Of a stretch of DNA of 64,000 nt, positions 27,876-36,240 are shown piece by piece. Numbering within the stretch: the stretch's first letter is position 1; the number at the start of each line of letters is the position of its first letter. The stretch comes from a virus. The DNA lies in the IMG/VR virus record IMGVR_UViG_3300048838_001273, positions 1-64,000 of that record. One strand, written 5' to 3'. The position numbers and the translations under genes are program-made. The notes under the pieces are model-generated. The model worked only from the letters and a program-made list of their open reading frames with translations. It did no database searches and was not told the DNA's origin.

Positions 27876-28261
27876 TATCCCAATTCTTCATTTGGCATGT
27901 GTGACATTAATTTTTCTCTATCAGCTTTGAGTGCATTAACTCTTTTCTTTGCAGTTGCACCAACACCATCCCCAATTAAACCCATCATAAGTGCTTCGAA
28001 ATTCGTAAGTGGATGTCCAACGAATTCAATGTAAAATCTAAAGAAAATATATGTAAATAAAACTGTTGTTAAATATCTTTTCCAGTTATCTCCGAGCCAG
28101 AATTTCCAACTCCATTTTTTTGGTGTATGTGTACTTTGAACATCACGCCCTGTGGTTTCAGTTAAACCATAAATAACATATCCTATGATTAAAAACCACG
28201 CATAACCAAATAGTTCAATCCAAGTATATTCACCAAAAATAATTTTAAAAATTTCATCCAT
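27875..28261 (-). CDS. small membrane protein, candidate holin
   Basis: The 128-residue protein has two strong membrane segments (about residues 12-32 and 60-80) with a Trp/Lys-rich loop between ('PKKWSWKFWLGDNWKRY') and a charged C-terminal tail. Size, two membrane spans and the basic end fit a class II holin, but no endolysin gene is next to it. It could also be a membrane-anchored superinfection factor. A GTATTTATA motif lies 14 bases upstream of the start. Confidence 0.6.
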   Translation of the reverse strand: MDEIFKIIFGEYTWIELFGYAWFLIIGYVIYGLTETTGRDVQSTHTPKKWSWKFWLGDNWKRYLTTVLFTYIFFRFYIEFVGHPLTNFEALMMGLIGDGVGATAKKRVNALKADREKLMSHMPNEELG

Positions 28262-28275
28262 TGTTTCCGCTTTAA

Positions 28276-28284
28276 TATAAATAC
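28276..28284 (-). promoter_or_regulatory. GTATTTATA motif before the membrane protein gene
   Basis: The copy reads TGTATTTATATTAAA on the coding strand and lies 14 bases before the ATG at 28261. This is the whole of the gap to the next gene. Confidence 0.5.
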
Positions 28285-28286
28285 AA

Positions 28287-28550
28287 TTATTTTATCTTAT
28301 TGCCACCTTTAATTCTTCCTTTATTTGGAATAATTTTATTTCTATCATCCATATTTAATTCAAAATCATAATTTACATCTATTGATAACTTATAACCATT
28401 ACCACCTGATTTAATATAAACTTCTTTAATTATTGGTTGATAATCAATTTCTTCAATTGTTATTTTAGTGCCGTTATCAAGATACATTTCTTGACCTATA
28501 AGTGTTTCTCTTAACAGAAGTTCTATAAAATTTGTTCTAATCTTTGCCAT
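28287..28550 (-). CDS. hypothetical small protein, 87 aa
   Basis: This short soluble protein has a helical start followed by beta-type sequence and a basic end ('IPNKGRIKGGNKIK'). It lies 5 bases after the 241-residue gene in the fibre operon. No family is recognised. Confidence 0.62.
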   Translation of the reverse strand: MAKIRTNFIELLLRETLIGQEMYLDNGTKITIEEIDYQPIIKEVYIKSGGNGYKLSIDVNYDFELNMDDRNKIIPNKGRIKGGNKIK

Positions 28551-28555
28551 AAAAA

Positions 28556-29281
28556 TTATAATATAAAGTTTTCATACTTATCATAAACACCCCAAACAAA
28601 CACATTTTTCATTGCAAGAATAAATTCATCCCAAGTTCCTTGTAATAATACATAACTATTTTCCCTTAAACCTTGTCCGGCAAATGCATTTGTCGATTCA
28701 ATATAATCCATGATACCGTCTTTCTTATCACCATAATTAATACCTAATCTACCCATATCATGATATGCGAACACCAGAGGTTCAACAGTATTAAGTAGGT
28801 CTTCCGCATCATCAAAACTCAGGTATTGTGGTACAATGAATTTAACATAAAACCATCTCTGTCTACATGAAGCAGTAATGTTTCCATGATGTTTATGCCA
28901 TTCCAATAATATATAACCCTGTGCTTGTTGCAAAGACATACCTTTGGTTGTCATTAAAAAAATTACTGCACTTGTGGCATCTGGATATGCATAATATTTA
29001 ATACACAAATCTTTTTCTGTGTTTGTTAAACCAGTCCAACCAACTTCCATCGCAATTGTCTTAATTGCACATTTATATGCAAAATAATCGTTGGCGACTA
29101 AACTCCCATATTTATCCCAATTCGCAATTGAACTAATGTCAACATATCCTGTTGGCATCGTGTCACCACTATAAATCATTCTGAATGGTTCGTTGCCGTT
29201 TAGTTGTTCTGATGTCCAACTATCCAAATCAACCCCAATGATTTCATCACCTATTTTATATGCCAATAAATATCTTTTCAT
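28556..29281 (-). CDS. hypothetical tail-region protein, 241 aa
   Basis: This unrecognised soluble protein is rich in aromatic residues, with a central helical domain ('AVIFLMTTKGMSLQQAQGYI') and 'GNITASCRQRWFYVKFIVP'. The gene starts one base after the stop of the adjacent fibre gene, implying coupled translation. It may be a fibre assembly or connector protein, by context only. Confidence 0.7.
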   Translation of the reverse strand: MKRYLLAYKIGDEIIGVDLDSWTSEQLNGNEPFRMIYSGDTMPTGYVDISSIANWDKYGSLVANDYFAYKCAIKTIAMEVGWTGLTNTEKDLCIKYYAYPDATSAVIFLMTTKGMSLQQAQGYILLEWHKHHGNITASCRQRWFYVKFIVPQYLSFDDAEDLLNTVEPLVFAYHDMGRLGINYGDKKDGIMDYIESTNAFAGQGLRENSYVLLQGTWDEFILAMKNVFVWGVYDKYENFIL

Positions 29282-29282
29282 G

Positions 29283-30608
29283 TTATATTAATGAACTTGT
29301 TTTTAATAATGTTAAATATCTATTTGTTGATGTTGCAGTACCAGTAGAAGTTCTCCATCTGATTTCAACGGTTGCTGTTGTTCCTAATGTTATTGGATAA
29401 CCAGCAATAACGTGAGTGGCTGCAACATTACCTTGTGTTGCACCTCTTCTAAACATCATTTCACTATTGGTTTGAGCAACACCACCAATATAAATTGTTG
29501 TATAAATTTGAGCATTTGAACTACCATGCTGCACCCAATTACCATAATTAAGTAAATAAGTACCTGCTGGTACATTTGTTATTTGCATGCCGGTTTGTAA
29601 TGTATCTGTTGTGCTTGTTGTTGTTGCTGCACCAGCACTTGTAGCATTTAAAACTACCATTGGGTGTGTATCAACAAATTGTTTATCAACAAGTGTTCTG
29701 TCATCATAACTACCACTTAAATCTGTTGAATATTTCGCCAGTCCTGCCATATTGGTTGCGCCAGCAATACCCACACCACCAGCAACAGTTAAAGCACCTG
29801 TTGTCGGTGATACAGATGCTGTTGTCATTGGTACGATTGCTGTGGTGTCCGTTATTCTTAATTTTTCAACAGTATCAACAGTTCTTCTTCTGATTGAAAA
29901 TGCATCATTTGGTGTTGTATCTCCATCCAAATACATGTCCCACCAAGCATTACCTGCGGTAGTTGGTGTATTACCTGTGCCCCAAACGAATTCAACAGCA
30001 GGGTCTCCACCAACACCACCAACTCTCCAAACACGAATGACGGCATTTGTATCAATTAGCGATAATGTGCGAGGTACGTTCCCCGGTGTGTTTCCCCTTA
30101 ATCTATCTACATTAACTGAATCACCAAAAGCAACTTTACCAAGACCCAACAATCCCAAATTATCGTTCGAAACTAAACCAGTTAATCCGCTTGTATTGAA
30201 GTAAAGAATATTATCAACAGTATTAACAATAAAAACTGGATTAATGCCGTCAACTACATTAAAATTACCTGTCATAGTATCACCACTCCGATTAACCTTA
30301 GTGTTTTCTAAATTAATTATTGCTGTTGTTGTGTTTCCACTGAAATCAGTAAAAATATCATAAGTAACACTATCTTCAGATGTTGGTGGTGGCGAAATTT
30401 CCTTAACATATTCATTAACTGTTTGTTCTGTATTAAAAACAATAGTTCCACCACTCTCTCTATATAAATAAAGAGGTTGAATATCTGGAATAAAGAAATC
30501 GATTAAAATCTCACCAGTATCTGGTGGCAAAGGAGCAAAACTATTATTGCTCCTTGCTACCAAAGTATTATTATATTCAGTATTATATAGAAAATATTCT
30601 AACGCCAT
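29283..30608 (-). CDS. tail fibre-like protein, 441 aa
   Basis: The N-terminal 95 residues form a domain shared with the next fibre gene: both have 'PDIQPLYLYR'/'PEIQPVFLWR', then 'ISPPP'/'IAPPP' and 'VTY'. This is probably the attachment part. A 'TLVDKQFVDTHP' segment typical of Bacteroidetes phage fibres precedes a C-terminal beta-sandwich of about 120 residues ('MQITNVPAGTYLLNYG') resembling C1q/TNF-like jelly-roll tips. The middle contains 'NMAGLAKYSTDLSGSYDDR'. I infer a receptor-binding fibre of the virion. The receptor is unknown. Confidence 0.75.
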   Translation of the reverse strand: MALEYFLYNTEYNNTLVARSNNSFAPLPPDTGEILIDFFIPDIQPLYLYRESGGTIVFNTEQTVNEYVKEISPPPTSEDSVTYDIFTDFSGNTTTAIINLENTKVNRSGDTMTGNFNVVDGINPVFIVNTVDNILYFNTSGLTGLVSNDNLGLLGLGKVAFGDSVNVDRLRGNTPGNVPRTLSLIDTNAVIRVWRVGGVGGDPAVEFVWGTGNTPTTAGNAWWDMYLDGDTTPNDAFSIRRRTVDTVEKLRITDTTAIVPMTTASVSPTTGALTVAGGVGIAGATNMAGLAKYSTDLSGSYDDRTLVDKQFVDTHPMVVLNATSAGAATTTSTTDTLQTGMQITNVPAGTYLLNYGNWVQHGSSNAQIYTTIYIGGVAQTNSEMMFRRGATQGNVAATHVIAGYPITLGTTATVEIRWRTSTGTATSTNRYLTLLKTSSLI

Positions 30609-30615
30609 TCATTAA

Positions 30616-33600
30616 TTATTGTAATGTATTTTTCTTTTTAATTGAAATACTACCACTTAATTGTGTTGTTGCCGTACCAGTTTGAGCGGTTCTAAATCCA
30701 CTCAACACAATAATATCATTTGCAGTCAACGTTACAACTGCAGACGCTAAGTTTACACTACCAGCAGCACCAGTTCTATTTGCCATACCCGCAGCAGCAG
30801 TCACATTAAGTGTTGTCGCACCGTTTAATGTGACATTTCCACCAATACTAATATTACTATTAGAATTAATAACAAACGGTATATTGTAACTAATCTCATA
30901 ACTGCCTGTTTCAAGAACTTTTATATTAGTTCCACCTGTCCATTCATATAACGAACCGCTAAGTGTTTGAGAATGCCATATAATTCCTGTTGGAGCGACA
31001 GTATTAATATTTGTTCCACCTGTGTGAACCAAGAATATCTCATTTGCACTTGTGCTTGCTGTGTAACCAGTAAATATTGTTGTATCGAGTTTTGTATCGG
31101 TTACACCTGAAATATAGTCAATATCATCTTCAATACCAGATAATCTTGTTTCGGTATCTCCAGTATAAGTATTAAAATCCGTTATTAATAACCTATTATC
31201 TGTTTCACCACTAATATAATCGATATCATCTTCAATACCGGATAATCTGGTTTCAGTATCTCCAGTATATGTGTTGAATACAGAAACATCAAGTTTTGTT
31301 GCGGTTAAACCAGTAACATCGCTTTCAAGGTTACTAATATCGGTTTCAATACCCTGTAATCTGGTTTCTGTAGTACCCGTATATGAATTGAAAACACTTG
31401 CATTGAGTTTACTATTTAATGCAGTTGCAAGTGTACCACTTGTGATATCAACATTGAATGTATTACCAGTCCAAACAATCGAATTACCAGCAAGACTTGC
31501 ACCATCAACCGCAATTGTCTGACCAGTAATTCCAATACCAACACCTGCCTGTAAATCAAGAGGTGAACTAAATAAGGTAAATGTTAATGGAGTTGTCCCA
31601 ACAATAATTGGATTTGGTGTTACCAGTACCCAAATTGTGTTCTCGTACTCAGTACCATATAAAACAGGTATTAAATTACCATCAGTTACTTCACCATCAG
31701 GATTGCCATTAAAGTCATCTGAACGCACAAAATCATTTGTTGCTAACGTATAAACATATATACCGTTCTCACTTGCAAGTGTTTGCTGTGTAATTAAAAC
31801 TCTATCACCATCAAGTAAAGTGTAACCATCAATGCTACCAGTAAATGTTGCACCTGTAAGGTCAATATTACCATCAACAGTTGTAGTTGCTGCCTTAACA
31901 TTTGCTTTTGGAATCAAACCACTTGCAACACTATCAACATATGCTTTATCAACTAAGGAACGATTTTGGAATGTTCCACTATAATCATCAGCATATTGAA
32001 TACCACGTGGTGTTGCACGGTCATCGGTAATTAATAGTGTAGTTTCGCCAACCTCAATTTTTGTAACAGGTGTTGAAGTACTGTCATTACCCTGTATTTT
32101 AACAACACCACCATCGCTTTCGATATTTATCCCACCCACACCGTTAGCATCAATAAGGTTAATTGCACCTACCGATTGTAAGGTGATATTATCAACATTA
32201 ATTGTAAAATCATGAGTTAAACCACTAATTACAGTATCTTCAGTAAGTGTACCACCAAGTTTAACATCTTTACTTCCAGACTTGCTTAAACCATTGGTTG
32301 CACCTGTAATATTTATAAGACTTTCATTAAATAGTTCAGTAACATCATCTTCAAGGTCACCAATTCTGGTTTCAGTTGCACCAGTATAGATATTAAATGT
32401 ACTTATATCGAGTTTATTTGCTATTTGTGCACTTAAACCCGATGTTAAACCTGTTACATAAGCAGCATCAACAAGCGAACGAGCAACAAAATTTGGACTG
32501 TAATTCGCAAGATATTCAATACCAGCAAATCCACTATCACCATTAGCAATTATTCTACCGTTATTACATATTTGAAGTTGTGCATTATCACCACCAGCAA
32601 TATTGTATGCACATAAACTAATTGTCAGATTAGTTTGAGTAATTAAAGTACCACAAGAATTATTAACAGTGTTTTGATTTAAAGTTAACACACTTGGTTG
32701 TATGTCAATTGAACTATTACCAAATGCATCATTACCCAATGTATATAAACCATCTGAATGTATTACTGTGCTAAAAGTAGTACCAGTATCTTTAAATGTA
32801 AGACTTCTGCTTGGATTTAATGTTATTGTCGTATTTGTATCAATATTTCCACCTAAACCAATATCTGCACCATAAACACTTAAACCACGTGTAGCACCAG
32901 TAATTGTTCCAGCACCACCTGTTTGTCCACTAATAATCAGATTATCAGCATCACCACTAAGACTTAATCCACCTAAAACACTAATTGATTTAAGCGTTAT
33001 GTTTCTTCCCGAAGTACTACCTAAAGTAGTTCCAGTTCCCAAATTGGTTACTCCTGTAAGAGCAGCATCGAGAATTGGCTGAGTATTACCAGTATATGTA
33101 TTGAATACTGATACATCGAGTTTACTTGTAGTTAAACCGGAAGTAACACCACTTAAATAATCAATATCTTCATCAATTGCTTCTAACCATTGTTCAGTAC
33201 TTGCTGTATATCCAGTGAAAACGCTTTCATCGAGTTTGGCATTTAGAGCATTCTGTAAATCTGTTTGATTTGAAAGTGTTCCTGTAATATCACCCCAATT
33301 AACTGTTGTTCCTGATGGAACTACCGAATAAATTGTTATTGTGTTACCGTCTTCAAAAACCTGAGTACCACCACTACCAACAAATGTGAGGTCTGTACCA
33401 CCAGTTAATTGTGCAATGCTGAATCCACTGTCTTCAATATTACCGTCAGCAGTGAAAATAGGTACTTGACCTGTTGCACCAGTAACAGTATCAATTTTAG
33501 TTTCAGTTATACCAGTTACCTGACCATATGTTACCAAATCATCAGGTGATGGTGGTGGTGCAATGTGTTGACTATACGCACTAATGTTTGAATCGGTGTT

Positions 33601-33777
33601 TGGTACTACATCTGTGCCACCAGTTACTCTCCAAAGAAACACTGGTTGAATCTCAGGGATTACGAAATTCGAAAATAATGATGCTTCATTAACTCCGGGA
33701 TTGTTTGTAGCACTTTCTCTTACAATTGTTTCTGCGTAAGTTGTGCCCGTGCTGTAAATTAAATATCTAAATGCCAT
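30616..33777 (-). CDS. long tail fibre with coiled-coil repeats, 1053 aa
   Basis: It starts with the same domain as the 441-residue fibre. The body is mostly beta-helix or trimeric shaft with repeated units of the form 'SVFNTYTGDTETRLSGIEDD' (several copies between about residues 190 and 900), each a short trimeric coiled coil between beta parts. 'NRSLVDKAYVDSVASGL' and 'ARSLVDAAYVTGLTSGL' units also repeat. The C-terminal 120 residues look like a C1q/TNF-type jelly roll ('YEISYNIPFVINSNSNISIG'). The gene lies 7 bases from the previous fibre gene. The repeats at DNA level could recombine and change fibre length. Confidence 0.78.
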   Translation of the reverse strand: MAFRYLIYSTGTTYAETIVRESATNNPGVNEASLFSNFVIPEIQPVFLWRVTGGTDVVPNTDSNISAYSQHIAPPPSPDDLVTYGQVTGITETKIDTVTGATGQVPIFTADGNIEDSGFSIAQLTGGTDLTFVGSGGTQVFEDGNTITIYSVVPSGTTVNWGDITGTLSNQTDLQNALNAKLDESVFTGYTASTEQWLEAIDEDIDYLSGVTSGLTTSKLDVSVFNTYTGNTQPILDAALTGVTNLGTGTTLGSTSGRNITLKSISVLGGLSLSGDADNLIISGQTGGAGTITGATRGLSVYGADIGLGGNIDTNTTITLNPSRSLTFKDTGTTFSTVIHSDGLYTLGNDAFGNSSIDIQPSVLTLNQNTVNNSCGTLITQTNLTISLCAYNIAGGDNAQLQICNNGRIIANGDSGFAGIEYLANYSPNFVARSLVDAAYVTGLTSGLSAQIANKLDISTFNIYTGATETRIGDLEDDVTELFNESLINITGATNGLSKSGSKDVKLGGTLTEDTVISGLTHDFTINVDNITLQSVGAINLIDANGVGGINIESDGGVVKIQGNDSTSTPVTKIEVGETTLLITDDRATPRGIQYADDYSGTFQNRSLVDKAYVDSVASGLIPKANVKAATTTVDGNIDLTGATFTGSIDGYTLLDGDRVLITQQTLASENGIYVYTLATNDFVRSDDFNGNPDGEVTDGNLIPVLYGTEYENTIWVLVTPNPIIVGTTPLTFTLFSSPLDLQAGVGIGITGQTIAVDGASLAGNSIVWTGNTFNVDITSGTLATALNSKLNASVFNSYTGTTETRLQGIETDISNLESDVTGLTATKLDVSVFNTYTGDTETRLSGIEDDIDYISGETDNRLLITDFNTYTGDTETRLSGIEDDIDYISGVTDTKLDTTIFTGYTASTSANEIFLVHTGGTNINTVAPTGIIWHSQTLSGSLYEWTGGTNIKVLETGSYEISYNIPFVINSNSNISIGGNVTLNGATTLNVTAAAGMANRTGAAGSVNLASAVVTLTANDIIVLSGFRTAQTGTATTQLSGSISIKKKNTLQ

Positions 33778-33792
33778 TTTTTTGTGTTTTTC

Positions 33793-34926
33793 TTATATTA
33801 TTCTGTTTATTTTTATCCATGTTCCATTTCCTAAAGTATATACAGCACCCGAATTTCCAATTCTGAATGCCATTAATTCAAGATAATCACCACTTAATAG
33901 TGCTTCCATATATTCTGGCATTACATTGGTACTTGAATCATTGATATTATTCAAATTGAATGATGCCATACTCATTGGAGTTATATCTGTATTTCCGTTT
34001 TTTCTGATAACAGTACCAATATTTTTTGCACTGCTTGTATCATTATTAACATTTAAAACATATGAAATACCATATAAACCATCTTCTTGTATATAAATAC
34101 GAGAACCACCCGTAAAACTCAAAGAAGTTCCAGTTGTACCCGTTGTCCAGATAATTGCACTTGCCACAATGTTATTTACGTTTACACCACCAACAGTATC
34201 AAGTAATCTTATTGCCTTTGGTAGTTTTACATTGATAGTATTTCCTGTTGTAATTTCAATACCTGTTCCCGGAATCAATAAATCCTGTTTTGCTTGAATT
34301 AAAAGCAAAGTTTGTCCACTATATGTATTAAAATTAGATTTTGCTAAATACGTATTAGGAATTGTTGTGCCAGAAAACGTATTAAAATCAGATTTTGCTA
34401 AATACGTATTAGGTGCAGTTATTCCGGTATATGTATTGAATGCAATTTTTGATGCAAATTGGTTTGGTGCTGTATTGCCCGTATAGTCAGCAAATGCAGA
34501 TATGTCAACTTTAGCACCAATATCACTTAAATAAGCTATTGTGCCATTAGAATTTTGAATCGTTAATTTCCTAAAAGTGTTTGTACTAATACCGGATGTT
34601 GTGAACATCACACCTTTTGTGCTGTCAACACTATCATATATTTGAAAATTATCTGATTTGAAATAATCGGGCGTATCACCAAGAAACCTCCACACACTGC
34701 CTGTTGAGAAGTAAAATCCAGAAGATTTTCTATTTAAAACATAATTACCACTTCCAGAGCGAACAACATAAATTTGACCACTGGCTGAACCTGCTGCTGG
34801 TAATTCCGAAAAAGTATTAACTTGAGGATATGTTGAACCGCTTGTGGGTGTGCTACCACTTCCAGAGAAATCCCCGTTAAATAAATATATGTTACCAGTT
34901 AATAAATCTACTGTAAAGGTTGCCAT
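33793..34926 (-). CDS. tail fibre-like protein, 377 aa
   Basis: The N-terminal 110 residues contain a domain often found in phage fibre proteins ('QVNTFSELPAAGSASGQIYV' then 'FYFSTGSVWRFLGDTPDY'). Short repeats 'SDFNTFSGTTIPNTYLAK' and 'FNTYSGQT' form a shaft. The last 140 residues are a C1q/TNF-like beta sandwich ('IYIQEDGLYGISYVLNV') related in style to the tip of the 1053-residue fibre. A GTATTTATT motif lies 14 bases upstream, so this gene probably starts a transcript carrying the two long fibres. Confidence 0.72.
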   Translation of the reverse strand: MATFTVDLLTGNIYLFNGDFSGSGSTPTSGSTYPQVNTFSELPAAGSASGQIYVVRSGSGNYVLNRKSSGFYFSTGSVWRFLGDTPDYFKSDNFQIYDSVDSTKGVMFTTSGISTNTFRKLTIQNSNGTIAYLSDIGAKVDISAFADYTGNTAPNQFASKIAFNTYTGITAPNTYLAKSDFNTFSGTTIPNTYLAKSNFNTYSGQTLLLIQAKQDLLIPGTGIEITTGNTINVKLPKAIRLLDTVGGVNVNNIVASAIIWTTGTTGTSLSFTGGSRIYIQEDGLYGISYVLNVNNDTSSAKNIGTVIRKNGNTDITPMSMASFNLNNINDSSTNVMPEYMEALLSGDYLELMAFRIGNSGAVYTLGNGTWIKINRII

Positions 34927-34940
34927 TAAATATACTTTTT

Positions 34941-34949
34941 AATAAATAC
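34941..34949 (-). promoter_or_regulatory. GTATTTATT variant before the 377-residue fibre gene
   Basis: One base differs from the consensus. It lies 14 bases from the ATG at 34926 and just downstream of a terminator. Confidence 0.45.
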
Positions 34950-34980
34950 TTACGAGAAACGTTTTATCGGAAAGCAGATA

Positions 34981-35010
34981 AAAATAAAAAGGGGAATTTT
35001 TATCCCCCTT
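34981..35010 (-). terminator. rho-independent terminator
   Basis: The stem AAGGGG / CCCCTT with loop GATAAAAATT is followed by TTTTTATTTT on the minus strand. It overlaps the last codon region of the 79-residue gene. Confidence 0.75.
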
Positions 35011-35248
35011 ACATTTTATATGTGTACGATAATCGGTCGTCCCAGACATATTTAAAGTCTTGTTTACCGTCTGGATATCCGAAATGCCAAACACTTCCAA
35101 TTTTCCAAATTCTCCTTATTCTCCAATGTGGTTTGCTTGGGTCTTTGAAATTATTTGAAATTCCAATATAATATTCAGTTGCCGATAATTCGTCAATTAG
35201 CATTATTGGGTCTCTAACCCTATCTTGTACATTAAAATCGTTTAACAT
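35009..35248 (-). CDS. small Trp-rich tail protein, 79 aa
   Basis: This short protein contains 'HWRIRRIWKIGSVWHFGYPD' and 'DFKYVWDDRLSYTY', a pattern seen in small phage virion proteins of about 75-90 residues. It might be a carbohydrate-contacting or connector domain. It has its own motif promoter and terminator, so it is probably a single-gene transcript. Confidence 0.62.
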   Translation of the reverse strand: MLNDFNVQDRVRDPIMLIDELSATEYYIGISNNFKDPSKPHWRIRRIWKIGSVWHFGYPDGKQDFKYVWDDRLSYTYKM

Positions 35249-35260
35249 TTTTTGTTTTAC

Positions 35261-35269
35261 TATAAATAC
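35261..35269 (-). promoter_or_regulatory. GTATTTATA motif before the 79-residue gene
   Basis: The exact motif lies 12 bases before the ATG at 35248, the shortest spacing in the window. Confidence 0.5.
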
Positions 35270-35280
35270 TGAAAATTTTC

Positions 35281-36240
35281 TTATGTATTATAATTTTCAT
35301 ATAATTTATATGCAAGTAATCCACTTGGTTTAACGGCATAAATATATGTACCATCCCCCGTGATTTTATTAATTCCATTATCAACACTCCAAAGATTTGT
35401 ATCTTGTGGCACAACATTAGAATCCTGAGTATAATTCGCTAATCCAAATGTATCTTGAGCAACATATACGTATTTACCATCACCCCAGATACCTAATGGG
35501 TCGCTTGGTGTTGTTCCTTGTGCTCGATTCATAACCAAAGATAATGTCGAACCATTAAAACTAAATACACCAATACCCCTTTCTCCAGTAGCTACATAAA
35601 TATATGAACCACCACTCCACACACCGTTTGAAGGAACACTTGAAGTAATATTAGCTATCTGAGTCCATGTTGTACCATCGAATGTGTGAACATATAAACC
35701 ATTATTTTCTTTTGCACCCAATATATATGTATCATTACACCATATACCAACAAAATAATTACCACTAATAAATCTTACTTTCGCTGTTGAAAACGTAGTT
35801 CCATTAAATGTATATCCAATTATACTTGCTGTCTCAACACCAAAAACTTGCCCAACATTATTAGCAGTAACTAATTGATATGCTTCGCTCCATTGTTGTT
35901 TTAAGGTAATATGTGTTAATACACTACCATTAAAACTATATGCTCTAAGTCCTTCCTGACACGCAGCAAATATATACGTACCATTACCACCAACACCATT
36001 ATATGTTCCACCTTGATAATCAGTATCTATTAACGTAAAAGAAGTTCCATTGAAACTATACACCCTTAATCCAGATGTACCACATGCAACAAAAATATAT
36101 GTACCATCACAATATATATCACTATACACCCCACCTGCCCATGTTTCAGTAAGATATTTTATTTTACCAATGACATTATTTTGTACTGTGAATATTTTAG
36201 ACATATGTTGCAATATTAAAATCTGTATTAGTTCCGTCAA
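35281..36240 (-). CDS. LVIVD-like beta-propeller protein, 319 aa
   Basis: The protein consists of about six repeats of roughly 45 residues, each with a pattern like 'DGTYIFVACGTSGLRVYSFN' followed by 'GTSFTLI'. Examples are 'GNGTYIFAACQEGLRAYSFN' and 'GDGKYVYVAQDTFGLANYTQ'. This is typical of LVIVD-type beta-propellers, which often act as surface adhesins. It lies in the fibre cluster and overlaps the end of the 621-residue gene by 44 bases. The start at 36240 may be too far upstream: Met 13 at 36204 gives a smaller, 8-base overlap and a more natural N-terminus. Likely a virion adhesin or fibre accessory. Confidence 0.7.
   Translation of the reverse strand: MTELIQILILQHMSKIFTVQNNVIGKIKYLTETWAGGVYSDIYCDGTYIFVACGTSGLRVYSFNGTSFTLIDTDYQGGTYNGVGGNGTYIFAACQEGLRAYSFNGSVLTHITLKQQWSEAYQLVTANNVGQVFGVETASIIGYTFNGTTFSTAKVRFISGNYFVGIWCNDTYILGAKENNGLYVHTFDGTTWTQIANITSSVPSNGVWSGGSYIYVATGERGIGVFSFNGSTLSLVMNRAQGTTPSDPLGIWGDGKYVYVAQDTFGLANYTQDSNVVPQDTNLWSVDNGINKITGDGTYIYAVKPSGLLAYKLYENYNT

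Noticed and set aside
27875-28261. Firm holin assignment
   Set aside because: Two membrane segments fit, but without an adjacent endolysin it is kept as a candidate only.
29752-30204. Plus-strand open frames of up to 163 residues across the window
   Set aside because: They are antisense to clear minus-strand genes, have low-complexity composition mirroring the fibre repeats, and no promoters or neighbours on that strand.
30616-33777. CRISPR-like or satellite repeats
   Set aside because: Repeats are in frame, variable in spacing and encode coiled-coil fibre units. There are no spacer-repeat alternations.
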